From Iphinoe sp. HA4291-MV1 (GTDB lineage Bacteria; Cyanobacteriota; Cyanobacteriia; Cyanobacteriales; Nostocaceae), in NCBI GenBank assembly GCA_019359415.1, contig JAHHHH010000024.1, forward strand, positions 19,909-83,908: a stretch of 64,000 nucleotides of DNA, given 5' to 3'. Each line of letters opens with the position of its first letter. Position 1 is the first letter of the stretch. The position numbers and the translations under genes are program-made. Under the pieces are notes generated by a model. It was given only the letters and a program-made list of their open reading frames with translations. It ran no database searches and had not been told where the DNA came from. Positions 33,355 through 42,201 of the stretch are shown here, one piece after another.

Positions 33355-35199
33355 ATGCCGACCTATCGATCCAAAACCTCCACTCAGGGACGCAATATGG
33401 CCGGTGCCCGTGCGCTCTGGCGCGCCACCGGAATGCACACCGCAGATTTCGAGAAGCCAATCATTGCGGTTGCCAACTCCTTTACCCAATTCGTACCCGG
33501 CCACGTTCACTTGAAGGATCTGGGCCAATTGGTGTGCCGTGAGATTGAAACCGTTGGTGGTGTCGCCAAGGAATTCAACACCATCGCAGTGGACGATGGT
33601 ATCGCCATGGGCCATGACGGGATGCTCTACAGTCTGCCCTCGCGCGAGATCATTGCCGATTCGGTCGAGTACATGGTCAACGCTCATTGTGCCGACGCCC
33701 TAGTCTGCATTTCCAACTGTGATAAAATCACCCCTGGTATGTTGATGGCAGCCCTGCGTCTCAACATTCCCGCAGTATTCGTCTCCGGCGGTCCCATGGA
33801 AGCTGGCAAGACGAAGCTATCGGAGCACAAACTGGACTTGGTGGACGCTATGGTGGTTGCCGCAAACGATAGTGTCAGCGACGAGATTGTCGAAGAATAT
33901 GAGCGTTCTGCGTGCCCGACCTGTGGCTCTTGCTCTGGCATGTTCACCGCCAACTCCATGAACTGTCTCACCGAGGCCATCGGTCTCGCCTTGCCAGGTA
34001 ACGGCACGGTGCTCGCGACCCATTTCGACCGTAAGGATCTGTTCCTCAACGCTGCGCGAACCATTGTCAGCATTACCCGCCGCTACTATGAGCAGGATGA
34101 TGAATCGATACTGCCACGCTCTGTAGCCAGTTTCAAAGCATTTGAAAATGCCATGATGTTGGACATCGCCATGGGCGGTTCCACCAACACCATTTTGCAC
34201 TTGCTGGCCGCCGCCACCGAAGCCGGTGTCGATTTCACCTTGACCGACATTGATCGCCTCTCGCGCAAGATTCCACAACTGTGCAAGGTAGCACCTAACA
34301 CACTCCAGTATCATATAGAGGATGTCCACCGTGCCGGCGGCATTCCCAGCATTCTCGGCGAGCTGGATCGTGCCGGACTGCTCCACACGGACGTGCCGAC
34401 GGTCCACAGTAAGACGTTGAAAGAAGCGCTCGATTACTGGGATATCATGCGTACCAACAACGAAGCCGTCCACACCTTCTTCAAGGCCGGCCCTGCGGGT
34501 ATTCCCACTCAGCAAGCATTTAGTCAATCGACCCGCTGGCCCTCACTCGATCTGGATCGAGTGAGCGGCTGTATCCGCCGTCTCGAAAACGCCTACAGCA
34601 CCCAAGGCGGACTGGCTGTGCTATACGGCAACCTGGCTGAGCGCGGTTGTATTGTGAAGACCGCAGGCGTAGACGAAAGCATTCTGGTGTTTGAAGGGCG
34701 GGCGCGCGTTTATGAAAGTCAGGATGCCGCTGTCAAAGGCATTCTCAACTCGGAGGTGGAACCGGGCGACGTAGTGGTCATTCGCTATGAAGGTCCGCGC
34801 GGTGGTCCTGGTATGCAGGAAATGCTCTATCCAACCAGTTACCTTAAATCTAAGGGTCTGGGCAAGGTTTGTGCATTATTGACCGACGGTCGCTTCTCAG
34901 GCGGTACTTCGGGACTCTCGATTGGTCATGCCTCTCCGGAGGCGGCAGCGGGCGGCAACATTGCTCTGGTTCAAGATGGCGATCGCATCGGGATCGACAT
35001 TCCCAATCGCAGCATCAATGTGGATCTATCGGCGGAGGAATTAGCCAACCGTCGTGTTGCAATGGAAGCGAAGGGCAAAGATGCCTGGAAGCCGGAGCGG
35101 CCCCGGCAGCGTCGGGTGAGTGCGGCGCTCAAGGCTTATGCACTGTTGGCGACTAGCGCGGATACTGGCGCGGTACGAAACCTGGAAATGCTTGAGTAG
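33355..35199 (+). CDS. ilvD: Dihydroxy-acid dehydratase, proteobacterial-type, horizontally acquired
   Basis: 615 residues from ATG 33355, after AGGA in AATAGGATGCGCC; the frame opens at 33301 inside the IS end. Full-length IlvD with iron-sulphur cysteines CISNCDK (about 122) and [11 protein letters not shown] (about 187-197), [16 protein letters not shown], and C-terminal [20 protein letters not shown]. IlvD dehydrates 2,3-dihydroxy-acids in valine, isoleucine and pantothenate synthesis in the cytoplasm. The roughly 615-residue form is that of E. coli and relatives; cyanobacterial chromosomal enzymes are shorter (about 560). G+C and codon use (CTG, CGC, GCC) contrast sharply with flanking genes. 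It lies between an IS630 element and a repeat. It could be a spare or inhibitor-resistant copy; assembly contamination must be excluded. Confidence 0.95.
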   Translation: MPTYRSKTSTQGRNMAGARALWRATGMHTADFEKPIIAVANSFTQFVPGHVHLKDLGQLVCREIETVGGVAKEFNTIAVDDGIAMGHDGMLYSLPSREIIADSVEYMVNAHCADALVCISNCDKITPGMLMAALRLNIPAVFVSGGPMEAGKTKLSEHKLDLVDAMVVAANDSVSDEIVEEYERSACPTCGSCSGMFTANSMNCLTEAIGLALPGNGTVLATHFDRKDLFLNAARTIVSITRRYYEQDDESILPRSVASFKAFENAMMLDIAMGGSTNTILHLLAAATEAGVDFTLTDIDRLSRKIPQLCKVAPNTLQYHIEDVHRAGGIPSILGELDRAGLLHTDVPTVHSKTLKEALDYWDIMRTNNEAVHTFFKAGPAGIPTQQAFSQSTRWPSLDLDRVSGCIRRLENAYSTQGGLAVLYGNLAERGCIVKTAGVDESILVFEGRARVYESQDAAVKGILNSEVEPGDVVVIRYEGPRGGPGMQEMLYPTSYLKSKGLGKVCALLTDGRFSGGTSGLSIGHASPEAAAGGNIALVQDGDRIGIDIPNRSINVDLSAEELANRRVAMEAKGKDAWKPERPRQRRVSAALKAYALLATSADTGAVRNLEMLE

Positions 35200-35407
35200 A
35201 GAAATACGCAGACACAAAAACGGGGGTTGTGTCGCTTGCAACAGGTTAATGGTAAGGTAGGAAAGCCTATCCTTGTTTCCCCACCCAGATTTAAAAATAC
35301 GGGGCTATCAAGCTCCCGCATTATTTTCGGTATAAAGTCTACAAGATTTATTTACCACCACTTACTGGCTAACGCAATTATATGTAAAAAAATCCAGCCA
35401 TATACCC
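35200..35407. repeat. Repeat-bearing leader of holA
   Basis: No gene. Positions 35303-35334 repeat exactly the 32 bases found at 27431-27462 upstream of dnaX, and end 73 bases before the holA start. GGTAGGAAAGCCTATCCTT (35256-35274) is a small hairpin. The remaining bases to holA are A+T-rich. Confidence 0.55.
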
Positions 35408-36361
35408 ATGCCAGTAAAATTCATCTATGGGGAAGATAACCACTCAATTTCAAAAAGGGTAGAACAATTAATCAAATATTTTACTACCCAAGAGTGGGAA
35501 ATATTCAACTACATCCGAGTTGATAACAAAACGTCAGCAATATCCCAAACAATAACAGAAGTGATGACAATTCCTTTCGGAGAAGGAGGAAAGATTGTCC
35601 ACATCACAGACGGGACGATATTAAACAAATGCCCGGATGGAATAATTTTATCATTCAAAGAAAATCTTCCCAAAATACCCAAACGAAATCTACTGTTAAT
35701 TACCTCACAAAGTAAGCCTGATGACAGAAGTAAAGCCGTCAAAGAACTACTTCAACACGCTGAAATTGAAGAATTTCCCCTCATCTCTAGTTGGGATAAA
35801 GAAGGGATAGAAAAACTCATTCAAGCTGCAGTAAAAACCCACTTCTTAGAGCTTGCTCCCACCGCCATAAGCTATCTAGTAGAGGCAATTGGAAACAATA
35901 CTGCAAGGCTCGATAGCGAACTCGCCAAGCTTGCTATCTACGCCCAAGGGGAAAAAGTAGATATTGAGGATATCTCACACTTAGTTAGCAACAACAATAC
36001 TAGTTGTACTGGACTTGCCCACGCCATCAAAAATAGTAAAGCTAATACAGCAGCACAAATACTTTATCGCCTGCTAGACAATAACGAACACGCTCTCAAG
36101 ATAGTCGCTACTCTCATAAGTTACTTCCGCACTTGGCTAATTACCAAAGCTGGGGTAGAAGAAAAACTACCCGACAACAAAATCTTAACACTCGCCGAAC
36201 TCAACAATCCCAAAAGGCTGTACTTCCTCAAAAAAGAAGTTGAAACTGTAAGCGCCCTCAAACTTAAACAAACCCTCATAGCACTAATCCAACTTGAAAG
36301 CGAACTCAAGTCTGGCATTGACAACTTTACCTCCACCATCATTCAAATCTGTACTTTATGA
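35408..36361 (+). CDS. holA: DNA polymerase III delta subunit (clamp loader wrench)
   Basis: 317 residues. It has the delta-type three-domain plan: MPVKFIYGEDNHSISKRVEQ at the N-terminus (the usual YGEDxxxI start), NLLLITSQSKPDDRSKAVKE in the AAA-like domain without a Walker A, YLVEAIGNNTARLDSELAKL in the middle and a helical collar domain at the end (LKLKQTLIALIQLESELKSG). Delta opens the beta clamp. The stop overlaps the holB start (ATGA), so delta and delta' are made together. It is divergent but convincing, supported by the adjacent holB and nearby dnaN/dnaX. Confidence 0.85.
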   Translation: MPVKFIYGEDNHSISKRVEQLIKYFTTQEWEIFNYIRVDNKTSAISQTITEVMTIPFGEGGKIVHITDGTILNKCPDGIILSFKENLPKIPKRNLLLITSQSKPDDRSKAVKELLQHAEIEEFPLISSWDKEGIEKLIQAAVKTHFLELAPTAISYLVEAIGNNTARLDSELAKLAIYAQGEKVDIEDISHLVSNNNTSCTGLAHAIKNSKANTAAQILYRLLDNNEHALKIVATLISYFRTWLITKAGVEEKLPDNKILTLAELNNPKRLYFLKKEVETVSALKLKQTLIALIQLESELKSGIDNFTSTIIQICTL

Positions 36362-37272
36362 ACAACCTCTTTAACGAGATAGTCGCCCAGCATACCGCAA
36401 AACTTATCTTAAATAGCGCGATTGGGCAAGCGAGCGTGCCAAAGGCAATCGCCTCACAGAGTCAGCTCCTCCGAACCATCGCAAGCGGTAAAATTGCCTC
36501 TGCCTACTTATTTACCAGCACCATCGAAGGGGTAGGTAAAACCAAAACCGCCCTCTTATTTGCCTCCTACATCTGTAGCACCACAGACATGCTGAAAGTA
36601 CACCCGCAAGAGGAAAATTCCACTATCGGAGTAGAACAGGTACGGGAAATCATCACCTTTGTTTCAACTTCTCCCATTGAAAGCAATCACAAAGTAGTAA
36701 TTATCCACGACTGCGACACCATTACACCCACCGCCGCCAACGCCCTACTCAAAACTTTAGAGGAACCAGGAAAAGGAATATTTATTCTTATCACATCCCA
36801 AGCCCAGAATATACTGCCTACCATCAAAAGTAGGTGTCAAATCATACCATTTGCTCAGTTAGCTATTGACGAAGTAAAAACTATTCTGGAAAATCAGAAA
36901 ATCTTCTTACGCCAAGACATACTCAAACTTTGTTCGGGCAGTCCTGGTCGCGCGATCGCATTTCAGAATTTGTTAAATTCTATACCTGAAAGCATACTTG
37001 ACCACACTAACGTTTATCTTTATTGCAGTCATACTACCCTTATCAAACACCAACCATTCCCAAATTATAATTATGACAAACTGTGGGAAAGTATTGGTAG
37101 CAGCCCTATCGATTACAAACAAATCCAGTATGCTTATGAAAGCATCGCCACCGATATCCGCACTCGTGTCATCAAAAGCGCAAGCAATGAATGGGGTAAA
37201 AAGCTTAAGCAAAAACCCTTAGAAAATAATCAATCTACAGAGCTAAATAATTCACAATTATCACTGTTTTAA
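36358..37272 (+). CDS. holB: DNA polymerase III delta' subunit with C-terminal clamp motif
   Basis: 304 residues. AAA+ delta' features: a Walker A-like TIEGVGKTKTALLFASYI (about 55-72), VEQVREIITFVSTSPIESNH, Walker B-like KVVIIHDCDTITPTAANALL, KTLEEPGKGIFILITSQAQN and sensor/SRC motif LPTIKSRCQIIPF. The C-terminal collar is followed by a polar tail ending exactly in QLSLF. Delta' normally does not need a terminal clamp peptide, so this is notable. An in-frame short repeat (AIGQASVPKAIA, nt 36417-36455) sits near residue 22. The motif set fits a functional loader subunit. Confidence 0.88.
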   Translation: MNNLFNEIVAQHTAKLILNSAIGQASVPKAIASQSQLLRTIASGKIASAYLFTSTIEGVGKTKTALLFASYICSTTDMLKVHPQEENSTIGVEQVREIITFVSTSPIESNHKVVIIHDCDTITPTAANALLKTLEEPGKGIFILITSQAQNILPTIKSRCQIIPFAQLAIDEVKTILENQKIFLRQDILKLCSGSPGRAIAFQNLLNSIPESILDHTNVYLYCSHTTLIKHQPFPNYNYDKLWESIGSSPIDYKQIQYAYESIATDIRTRVIKSASNEWGKKLKQKPLENNQSTELNNSQLSLF

Positions 37273-37364
37273 ACAACTATTACCTACTACCCAGTGACAG
37301 TTGTGCAACCATACATCAAGTATTATCAGGATTGGTTAAACCAACCTGATTTTTTCCTCTTCAT

Positions 37365-38351
37365 CTACAATTTTGCAGCATCTTTTCTACCTCGTTCGTA
37401 GAAGGGTAACAGGTTAGAAAAAGCTTCTCGCAGGAGCCAATTTCTACCTTCCTGCCATTCCTCAACCCCAGAAGTAGTAATAAAATAACCAATCCTATAA
37501 ACAGCAGCAACCAACAATGATTGAAAGGTAGTAGAGACGCGAGAATTAAATGGAATCAACATTATCTCGTCAAGGCGATTAGCATCATACCCGTGACCAA
37601 CAAATACGTAATACACTATCCTGTGGACTAATTTTGATAAGAGTACAGTGCGGTCAGTCCATTTTTCAATATAGGGTTTACATTGAAAATAACCATCTGG
37701 CAATAACCCAAGTTCAATATCAAATTCAGCCCTTTCAACATCATCCATACCTTCCAAAAAATTTTCAGTTTTATCATCTATATCGCTATTACCCATACCA
37801 AAACCACCCTCAGCTGCAATCTCAAGCGCAAGATAATGCAGCGCCAATCCCCACATAAGGCTATCTGAGTCCTCAATTCCAGTTAGGGAAAAACTATCTG
37901 TTCCATTAAAATATTTCCTACCCATAGTTTGAAGACTCTGATAAACTATCCTACGCGCAAAATACTGGTCAGCAGGATTAATAAACTTTCCCTTAAGCTC
38001 ACCATCTACTAAATACATTGCAATTGCCACAAGAGCATAATAGGAAGCATCATGCAAGCAAGTCGAGTTGGGAGAAAGAAGGTCTACCAAACGAAGTGAC
38101 ATCACCTCATCCCAAGCACCAATCCTAACTGTGTTAGATACCTTCCTAAAATGTTCAACATCCGGACCACCATTTCTATCCCACCATTCAGAATTGTCTA
38201 CAAGTAAAGGTGACGAGTAATCAGCACTCTCAATTCTTTGTTGATCTTCGTCATACTGCATCCACATCAGAGCGAGCATGACCAACTTACATTTGACAAA
38301 TCTGGATTGAAGCGATCGCATTGAGTCTATTTCTAATTTAAATGTTTCCAT
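37365..38351 (-). CDS. Hypothetical protein, function unknown
   Basis: 328 residues on the minus strand between holB and ssb. Helical and acidic, with FVKCKLVMLALMWMQYDEDQ near the start, DASYYALVAIAMYLVDGELK in the middle and YRIGYFITTSGVEEWQEGRN near the end. No signal peptide or known motif. It is convergent with holB and divergent from ssb, so it has its own promoter in the A+T-rich 38352-38523 gap. HIP1 (GCGATCGC) lies in the first codons. Confidence 0.6.
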   Translation of the reverse strand: METFKLEIDSMRSLQSRFVKCKLVMLALMWMQYDEDQQRIESADYSSPLLVDNSEWWDRNGGPDVEHFRKVSNTVRIGAWDEVMSLRLVDLLSPNSTCLHDASYYALVAIAMYLVDGELKGKFINPADQYFARRIVYQSLQTMGRKYFNGTDSFSLTGIEDSDSLMWGLALHYLALEIAAEGGFGMGNSDIDDKTENFLEGMDDVERAEFDIELGLLPDGYFQCKPYIEKWTDRTVLLSKLVHRIVYYVFVGHGYDANRLDEIMLIPFNSRVSTTFQSLLVAAVYRIGYFITTSGVEEWQEGRNWLLREAFSNLLPFYERGRKDAAKL

Positions 38352-38523
38352 AAAAAATTAATAAATCGATACATATATATTTCCCATATCTACAATTTTT
38401 ATACCAATAAATAAACAAAATATCAGAAAAATTATGACTAGCTCCACACAGTTACAAACAACCACAAACTAACAAGTGCTAACGCAGTAGAAATGTAAAG
38501 TATTAGAAAATTTCACAAATCCT

Positions 38524-38907
38524 ATGAGCGACTATCTCAATCGCATCACAATCGTCGGACGCTGCGGTCAAAATCCGGACATTCGCTACTTTGAAAGCGG
38601 TTCGGTAAAAGCAAGTATTTCGGTTGCAGTTAAACCTCCCTACAAAAGTGAAACTGCATTATGGTTTGACCTCATCGCCTGGGGTTCAACCGCCGAGGTA
38701 ATCGCAAATTACGTCAAAAAGGGAACCCAAATTTCTATATTAGGCGAGTTCGGATTTGATAGATGGACAGATAAAAACTCAGGTGCAATGCGCTCTAAAC
38801 CCGTAGTAACTGTCCAAACAATCGAATTATTAGGTTCTCCTCGCAGTGAAGAGAAATCCTCCTTTGAGCAAGAACAAACCATAAGCCTAGCTAATGCTAA
38901 TTTCTAA
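38524..38907 (+). CDS. ssb: Single-stranded DNA-binding protein
   Basis: 127 residues. OB-fold SSB signature: LNRITIVGRCGQNPDIRYFE, SVKASISVAVKPPYKSETAL, WFDLIAWGSTAEVIANYVKK and GTQISILGEFGFDRWTDKNS. The C-terminal tail ends ANANF, lacking the acidic DDIPF that SSBs use to recruit partners. The second SSB-like gene downstream has a better tail. It coats plasmid single strands during replication or transfer. Confidence 0.93.
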   Translation: MSDYLNRITIVGRCGQNPDIRYFESGSVKASISVAVKPPYKSETALWFDLIAWGSTAEVIANYVKKGTQISILGEFGFDRWTDKNSGAMRSKPVVTVQTIELLGSPRSEEKSSFEQEQTISLANANF

Positions 38908-39173
38908 GGACAGTCTCGTGCTTTGAGTGTCCCGCGTTGAGAAAATTATCTGGTAAAAATGTCTGCACAAAAAAACTAGAGTGGCAAAGTTAACTAGAGA
39001 AGGACGAGCAGGGGAGATCAAGAGCCGGGGAAGAAAGAAAAACAATCTTCATTACCCCTAAAGTTGCTTCTATTTTTCGCCAATCCAGTTAATATTGCCG
39101 TCCTAGAAAAAAATAGTTTCAACCCAAAGTAACTGGTTGAAAAGTAGTCAATTAGTAAAAAACCTACAATACC
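38908..39173. other. Intergenic region between the two SSB-like genes
   Basis: 266 bases with no gene. GGACAGTCTCGTGCTTTGAG is followed by TGTCC, a weak hairpin near 38909-38932. AGTTTCAACC and GGTTGAAAA at about 39116-39140 form a loose inverted repeat upstream of the second gene and could be an operator. Nothing else stands out. Confidence 0.3.
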
Positions 39174-39593
39174 ATGATTGAAACCAACACAGCAGTAGTC
39201 ATCAAAAGCGTTAATGAAACCCACGACTCATTGGGTAGCTTAATCACCTACGGAATAGCTGAATTTAGCTATCGGGGTAAAGATGGCGTGGTAATAGATG
39301 AAATCTCCTACCGCGCCAAAGGAACTCCAGCCGTAGAAATCAAAGGGAGTGGAGAATACCCTCAAGGTGTAGCTACCGGATACATCAATTTACAAGTCAA
39401 CGAACGGGAAGGCTACAAAGAAAAAGTCGCTACCCTCGTCATTAGAGGGTTCATCCCAACTGGGAAAATACTTCCTCAATTAGCACAATTTGGAGCTACA
39501 AAAGAAGAAACTCCCGACTTTGCACAAGAATTACTGGAGGAAAACATCAACAGCGATAGTAACGAAGAATTAAGCGACGTCCCACCGTTCTAA
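39174..39593 (+). CDS. SSB-like protein with DVPPF tail
   Basis: 139 residues. A beta-rich N-terminal 100 residues (TAVVIKSVNETHDSLGSLIT, EISYRAKGTPAVEIKGSGEY, VATGYINLQVNEREGYKEKV) has an OB-fold-like strand pattern. An acidic disordered tail follows, ending NEELSDVPPF, close to the classic SSB tip DDIPF. Such a tip recruits helicases, primase and repair enzymes. It may therefore be a specialised plasmid SSB or a DNA-binding partner that takes over the interaction role missing in the first SSB. The call is by tail and context; the fold needs testing. Confidence 0.55.
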   Translation: MIETNTAVVIKSVNETHDSLGSLITYGIAEFSYRGKDGVVIDEISYRAKGTPAVEIKGSGEYPQGVATGYINLQVNEREGYKEKVATLVIRGFIPTGKILPQLAQFGATKEETPDFAQELLEENINSDSNEELSDVPPF

Positions 39594-39607
39594 CAGGCAG
39601 TTTTTGG

Positions 39608-39660
39608 AATAATGTCAGTATGAGTCAGTCTAGACACTCATACTGACATTATTTTTTTAC
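39608..39660 (+). terminator. 17-bp perfect stem terminator, possible operator upstream of parA
   Basis: AATAATGTCAGTATGAG (39608-39624) pairs perfectly with CTCATACTGACATTATT (39637-39653); the run continues TTTTT. The 12-base loop contains the palindrome GTCTAGAC. It is a strong rho-independent terminator after the SSB-like gene. The length and inner symmetry also suit a partition-protein binding site 60 bases before parA. Confidence 0.75.
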
Positions 39661-39719
39661 TTTTTCTGAATCATAGTTTGATAGAATCGCAACAGTTAGG
39701 TACCCAACACTCTTGAAAA

Positions 39720-40493
39720 ATGACAAGTAAAACGAAAATAATCGCCGCATTCAACCAGTCAGGGGGTGCGGGGAAAACGACAACTATACACAATCTGGGG
39801 TATCATCTCGCCCAAAAACACCAAGTCCTGCTTGTTGATATGGACCCACAAGCAAGCCTAACAACCTTCATGGGAATCGAACCAAAAGAGCTAAAAGACG
39901 AACAGACAATATATACTGCCATCACCGAACGCGCACCCCTAAATATTTGGCACGAACCCATCCACAAGATGCATCTTGTACCCAGTAATAATGCTTTAGT
40001 TGGGGCTGAACTCGAACTAGGGCGTGATATCACAATCGACGGTCGCCAGAAACTAAAACTAGTACTCGAACCAATAGCCAATCAATACGATTACATCTTA
40101 ATCGATTGTCCTCCTTCGCTGGGCTATTTAAGCATTATGAGCGTACTTGCAGCTACCCATCTAATAATCCCAGTCCAAACAGAATATAAATGCTATGCAG
40201 CTACAGAACAACTACTAACAACAATTGCCCGTCTCAAAAAAGGAGGACACAAAGACTTACAAATTGCAGCTTTTATCCCAACCCAGCACAACCAACGTAC
40301 CCTTCAACAATCAGGTATACTCGAAGCTATCAAAAACCAAATTGAGGGGCGCGTCCACATAACTACTCCTATTCCCAAATCAATAGACTTCCCAAGTGCA
40401 TCACAAGCACACCTTCCACTTGCTCTGTGGAAGAAAAATCACCCAGCAGTTAGTATCTTAGAAGAAATCGCAAATTATCTCAAAAAACTATAA
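39720..40493 (+). CDS. parA: ParA partition ATPase
   Basis: 257 residues. ParA/Soj features: FNQSGGAGKTTTIHNLGYHL (Walker A at about 12-20), VLLVDMDPQASLTTFMG (Walker A'), DYILIDCPPSLGYLSIMSVL (Walker B) and LIIPVQTEYKCYAATEQLLT. The deviant Walker box normally reads KGGxGKT; here the signature lysine is serine (SGGAGKT). It lacks an N-terminal HTH (type Ib-like length). It positions plasmid copies with ParB, whose gene starts three bases after its stop. Confidence 0.93.
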   Translation: MTSKTKIIAAFNQSGGAGKTTTIHNLGYHLAQKHQVLLVDMDPQASLTTFMGIEPKELKDEQTIYTAITERAPLNIWHEPIHKMHLVPSNNALVGAELELGRDITIDGRQKLKLVLEPIANQYDYILIDCPPSLGYLSIMSVLAATHLIIPVQTEYKCYAATEQLLTTIARLKKGGHKDLQIAAFIPTQHNQRTLQQSGILEAIKNQIEGRVHITTPIPKSIDFPSASQAHLPLALWKKNHPAVSILEEIANYLKKL

Positions 40494-40495
40494 AT

Positions 40496-41488
40496 ATGAC
40501 CACCAAGAAAGTCGAACTCAAAGAATATGACAAAAATGCACTCGATGATTTATTGGGTAGTAGTGCAAGCCAAGAAGAATCAACCAAGAAAAACACTACT
40601 ACCCTACCAATAGATTCAATCATCCTCCCTGCATCCCAACCAAGACGCTACTTTGATACCGAAGCACTACAATCACTGGCAAACGATATCAAAGAAAATG
40701 GACTTCTTGCACCGATCGCAGTCAGATATACATCAGGCAACACTTACGAACTCATGGCTGGCGAACGCCGCCTCCGTGCTTGCAAGATTGCAGGATGTGA
40801 AGAAATACCTGTCAATATCATTGACTGCGATGACAAAACAGCCACCCGCATCCGCATCGCAGAGAACCTACAAAGGGAAGACCTCAACGCCTATGAAGAA
40901 ACTATCGGCATTCTTGAACTACTCGCTCTGGAGCTAGATATTAACCAAGATACGGTAGTCTCACTACTATATGAGATGAATAATGAAACGAAAGGAAATT
41001 CTAACCATAATGTTATGGTTAGCTCCGAAGCCGTGACTGTACAAGACATTTTTTCCAAGTTAAGCAAAATCACCTGGCAATCATTTGTAGCTAACCGCTT
41101 ACCTATACTCAAACTACCTGGTGACATTCAGTCAGTACTGGCGAAAGGTGAACTGGAGTACACTAAAGCAACAACAATTTCCAAAATCAAGAATTTAGAG
41201 CAACGACAAGAGGTATTAAAACAGGCAATTGAGGAAAAACTATCTTTATCACAGATAAAAAAGATAGTAGGGAATATCCTAGAAGCTAGCAAACAAGAGA
41301 AACAAGAAACGCCTACAAGAGAATTAGCAACACGAGTCGGAAAAATATCATCACTGATAAGGAAAGACAAAACTCTGAATGAAGATAAAAAAAGATTGAA
41401 TAAAGTTAATAAACTAATAGAACAGCTTATAGAATTGCTTAAACTTCCAGAAGAGATAGAAACAGCAGAAGAAACTCTAGAAAACTGA
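40496..41488 (+). CDS. parB: ParB partition protein
   Basis: 330 residues. The ParB CTPase/nuclease-like domain has SIILPASQPRRYFDTEALQS, LANDIKENGLLAPIAVR, YELMAGERRLRACKIAG (GERRLRA box) and ATRIRIAENLQREDLNAYEE (ENLQR box). A central HTH region follows, and a C-terminal Lys/Glu coiled-coil (about 270-330) for dimerisation. It loads at parS sites and stimulates ParA. A palindrome at 41525 could be such a site. Arranged as an operon with parA. Confidence 0.92.
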   Translation: MTTKKVELKEYDKNALDDLLGSSASQEESTKKNTTTLPIDSIILPASQPRRYFDTEALQSLANDIKENGLLAPIAVRYTSGNTYELMAGERRLRACKIAGCEEIPVNIIDCDDKTATRIRIAENLQREDLNAYEETIGILELLALELDINQDTVVSLLYEMNNETKGNSNHNVMVSSEAVTVQDIFSKLSKITWQSFVANRLPILKLPGDIQSVLAKGELEYTKATTISKIKNLEQRQEVLKQAIEEKLSLSQIKKIVGNILEASKQEKQETPTRELATRVGKISSLIRKDKTLNEDKKRLNKVNKLIEQLIELLKLPEEIETAEETLEN

Positions 41489-41524
41489 TTATCAAAACTA
41501 TAGAGCTTCCAAAGAGTTCGCACG

Positions 41525-41536
41525 TTTCTATAGAAA
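41525..41536. promoter_or_regulatory. 12-bp palindrome after parB, candidate parS half
   Basis: TTTCTATAGAAA is a perfect palindrome 37 bases after the parB stop, in a context of GTTTC...GAAAT reminiscent of TGTTTCACGTGAAACA-type parS sites. Only one copy was noticed, so this is a weak candidate. Confidence 0.3.
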
Positions 41537-41599
41537 TTTCACTGAAATTCTCATCGCAGCACTCAACTAGTAGTACTGCGATTCTCTTGAGAGAACTTT

Positions 41600-41992
41600 T
41601 TATTTACAATAATCCAGTTTGAAACAATGCTTTAAAAAGTAGACTTGAGTAAGAGGATGAGCATTCGTCAAGCACACATCCGAAACTACATTAACTAACC
41701 CGTAGGGACGAATATCATCTGGAGCGTACAAAACCCTGGATAAACTATGTCCCAACCGAGAAAGAATATCTTCGTAGTTCTTGATATAGACTATGTCAGA
41801 AGGTAGGGTGTAGACAACATACCCCAAACAAAAGCCTATATCCCACGGTTTGCCTGTTTTATAAATAGGACACATGAAAGGCTCAACTGCAATAAAAGAA
41901 CGCTGCAGATGAGAACGAATCAACCCACAAGTTGCATTGACTAGTACCTGGGGCACAACCAAATCATCAGAATTATAGGAGTCATACATCAT
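41600..41992 (-). CDS. Hypothetical protein, second of a coupled pair
   Basis: About 130 residues from the ATGATG at 41992; the frame extends to 42022. It contains CGLIRSHLQRSFIAVEPFMC and LGYVVYTLPSDIVYIKNYED. Not recognised. Its start overlaps the stop of the gene before it (GAATGATG), which indicates translational coupling. Confidence 0.5.
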   Translation of the reverse strand: MMYDSYNSDDLVVPQVLVNATCGLIRSHLQRSFIAVEPFMCPIYKTGKPWDIGFCLGYVVYTLPSDIVYIKNYEDILSRLGHSLSRVLYAPDDIRPYGLVNVVSDVCLTNAHPLTQVYFLKHCFKLDYCK

Positions 41993-42201
41993 TCCAAACC
42001 TTCTGAAGTTACCAACACACAACAGGATAAATTGCTGTAGTAAAGAGTTTTTACCTCAGAAGGTCGAAAAGCTTGAGCTTCCCAACCCTCTAGAACCCGA
42101 GAACCAAATCGATTCAAGCTGGTATATGCGTAGCCTAACTCTTGTTTTACAGTCAACATAATAGATGCATATTTCTCTATTTGAAAAGTGTAAGTCATCA
42201 A
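41989..42201 (-). CDS. Small hypothetical protein, first of a coupled pair
   Basis: 70 residues: MMTYTFQIEKYASIMLTVKQ, then LGYAYTSLNRFGSRVLEGWE. Not recognised. It ends inside the start of the next gene. The two could be halves of an ancestral single gene, but the neat ATGA overlap favours two genes. Confidence 0.45.
   Translation of the reverse strand: MMTYTFQIEKYASIMLTVKQELGYAYTSLNRFGSRVLEGWEAQAFRPSEVKTLYYSNLSCCVLVTSEGLE

Noticed and set aside
33817-34527. 236-codon minus-strand frame inside ilvD
   Set aside because: Expected antisense opening in a GC-rich gene; ilvD itself is full-length with all motifs.
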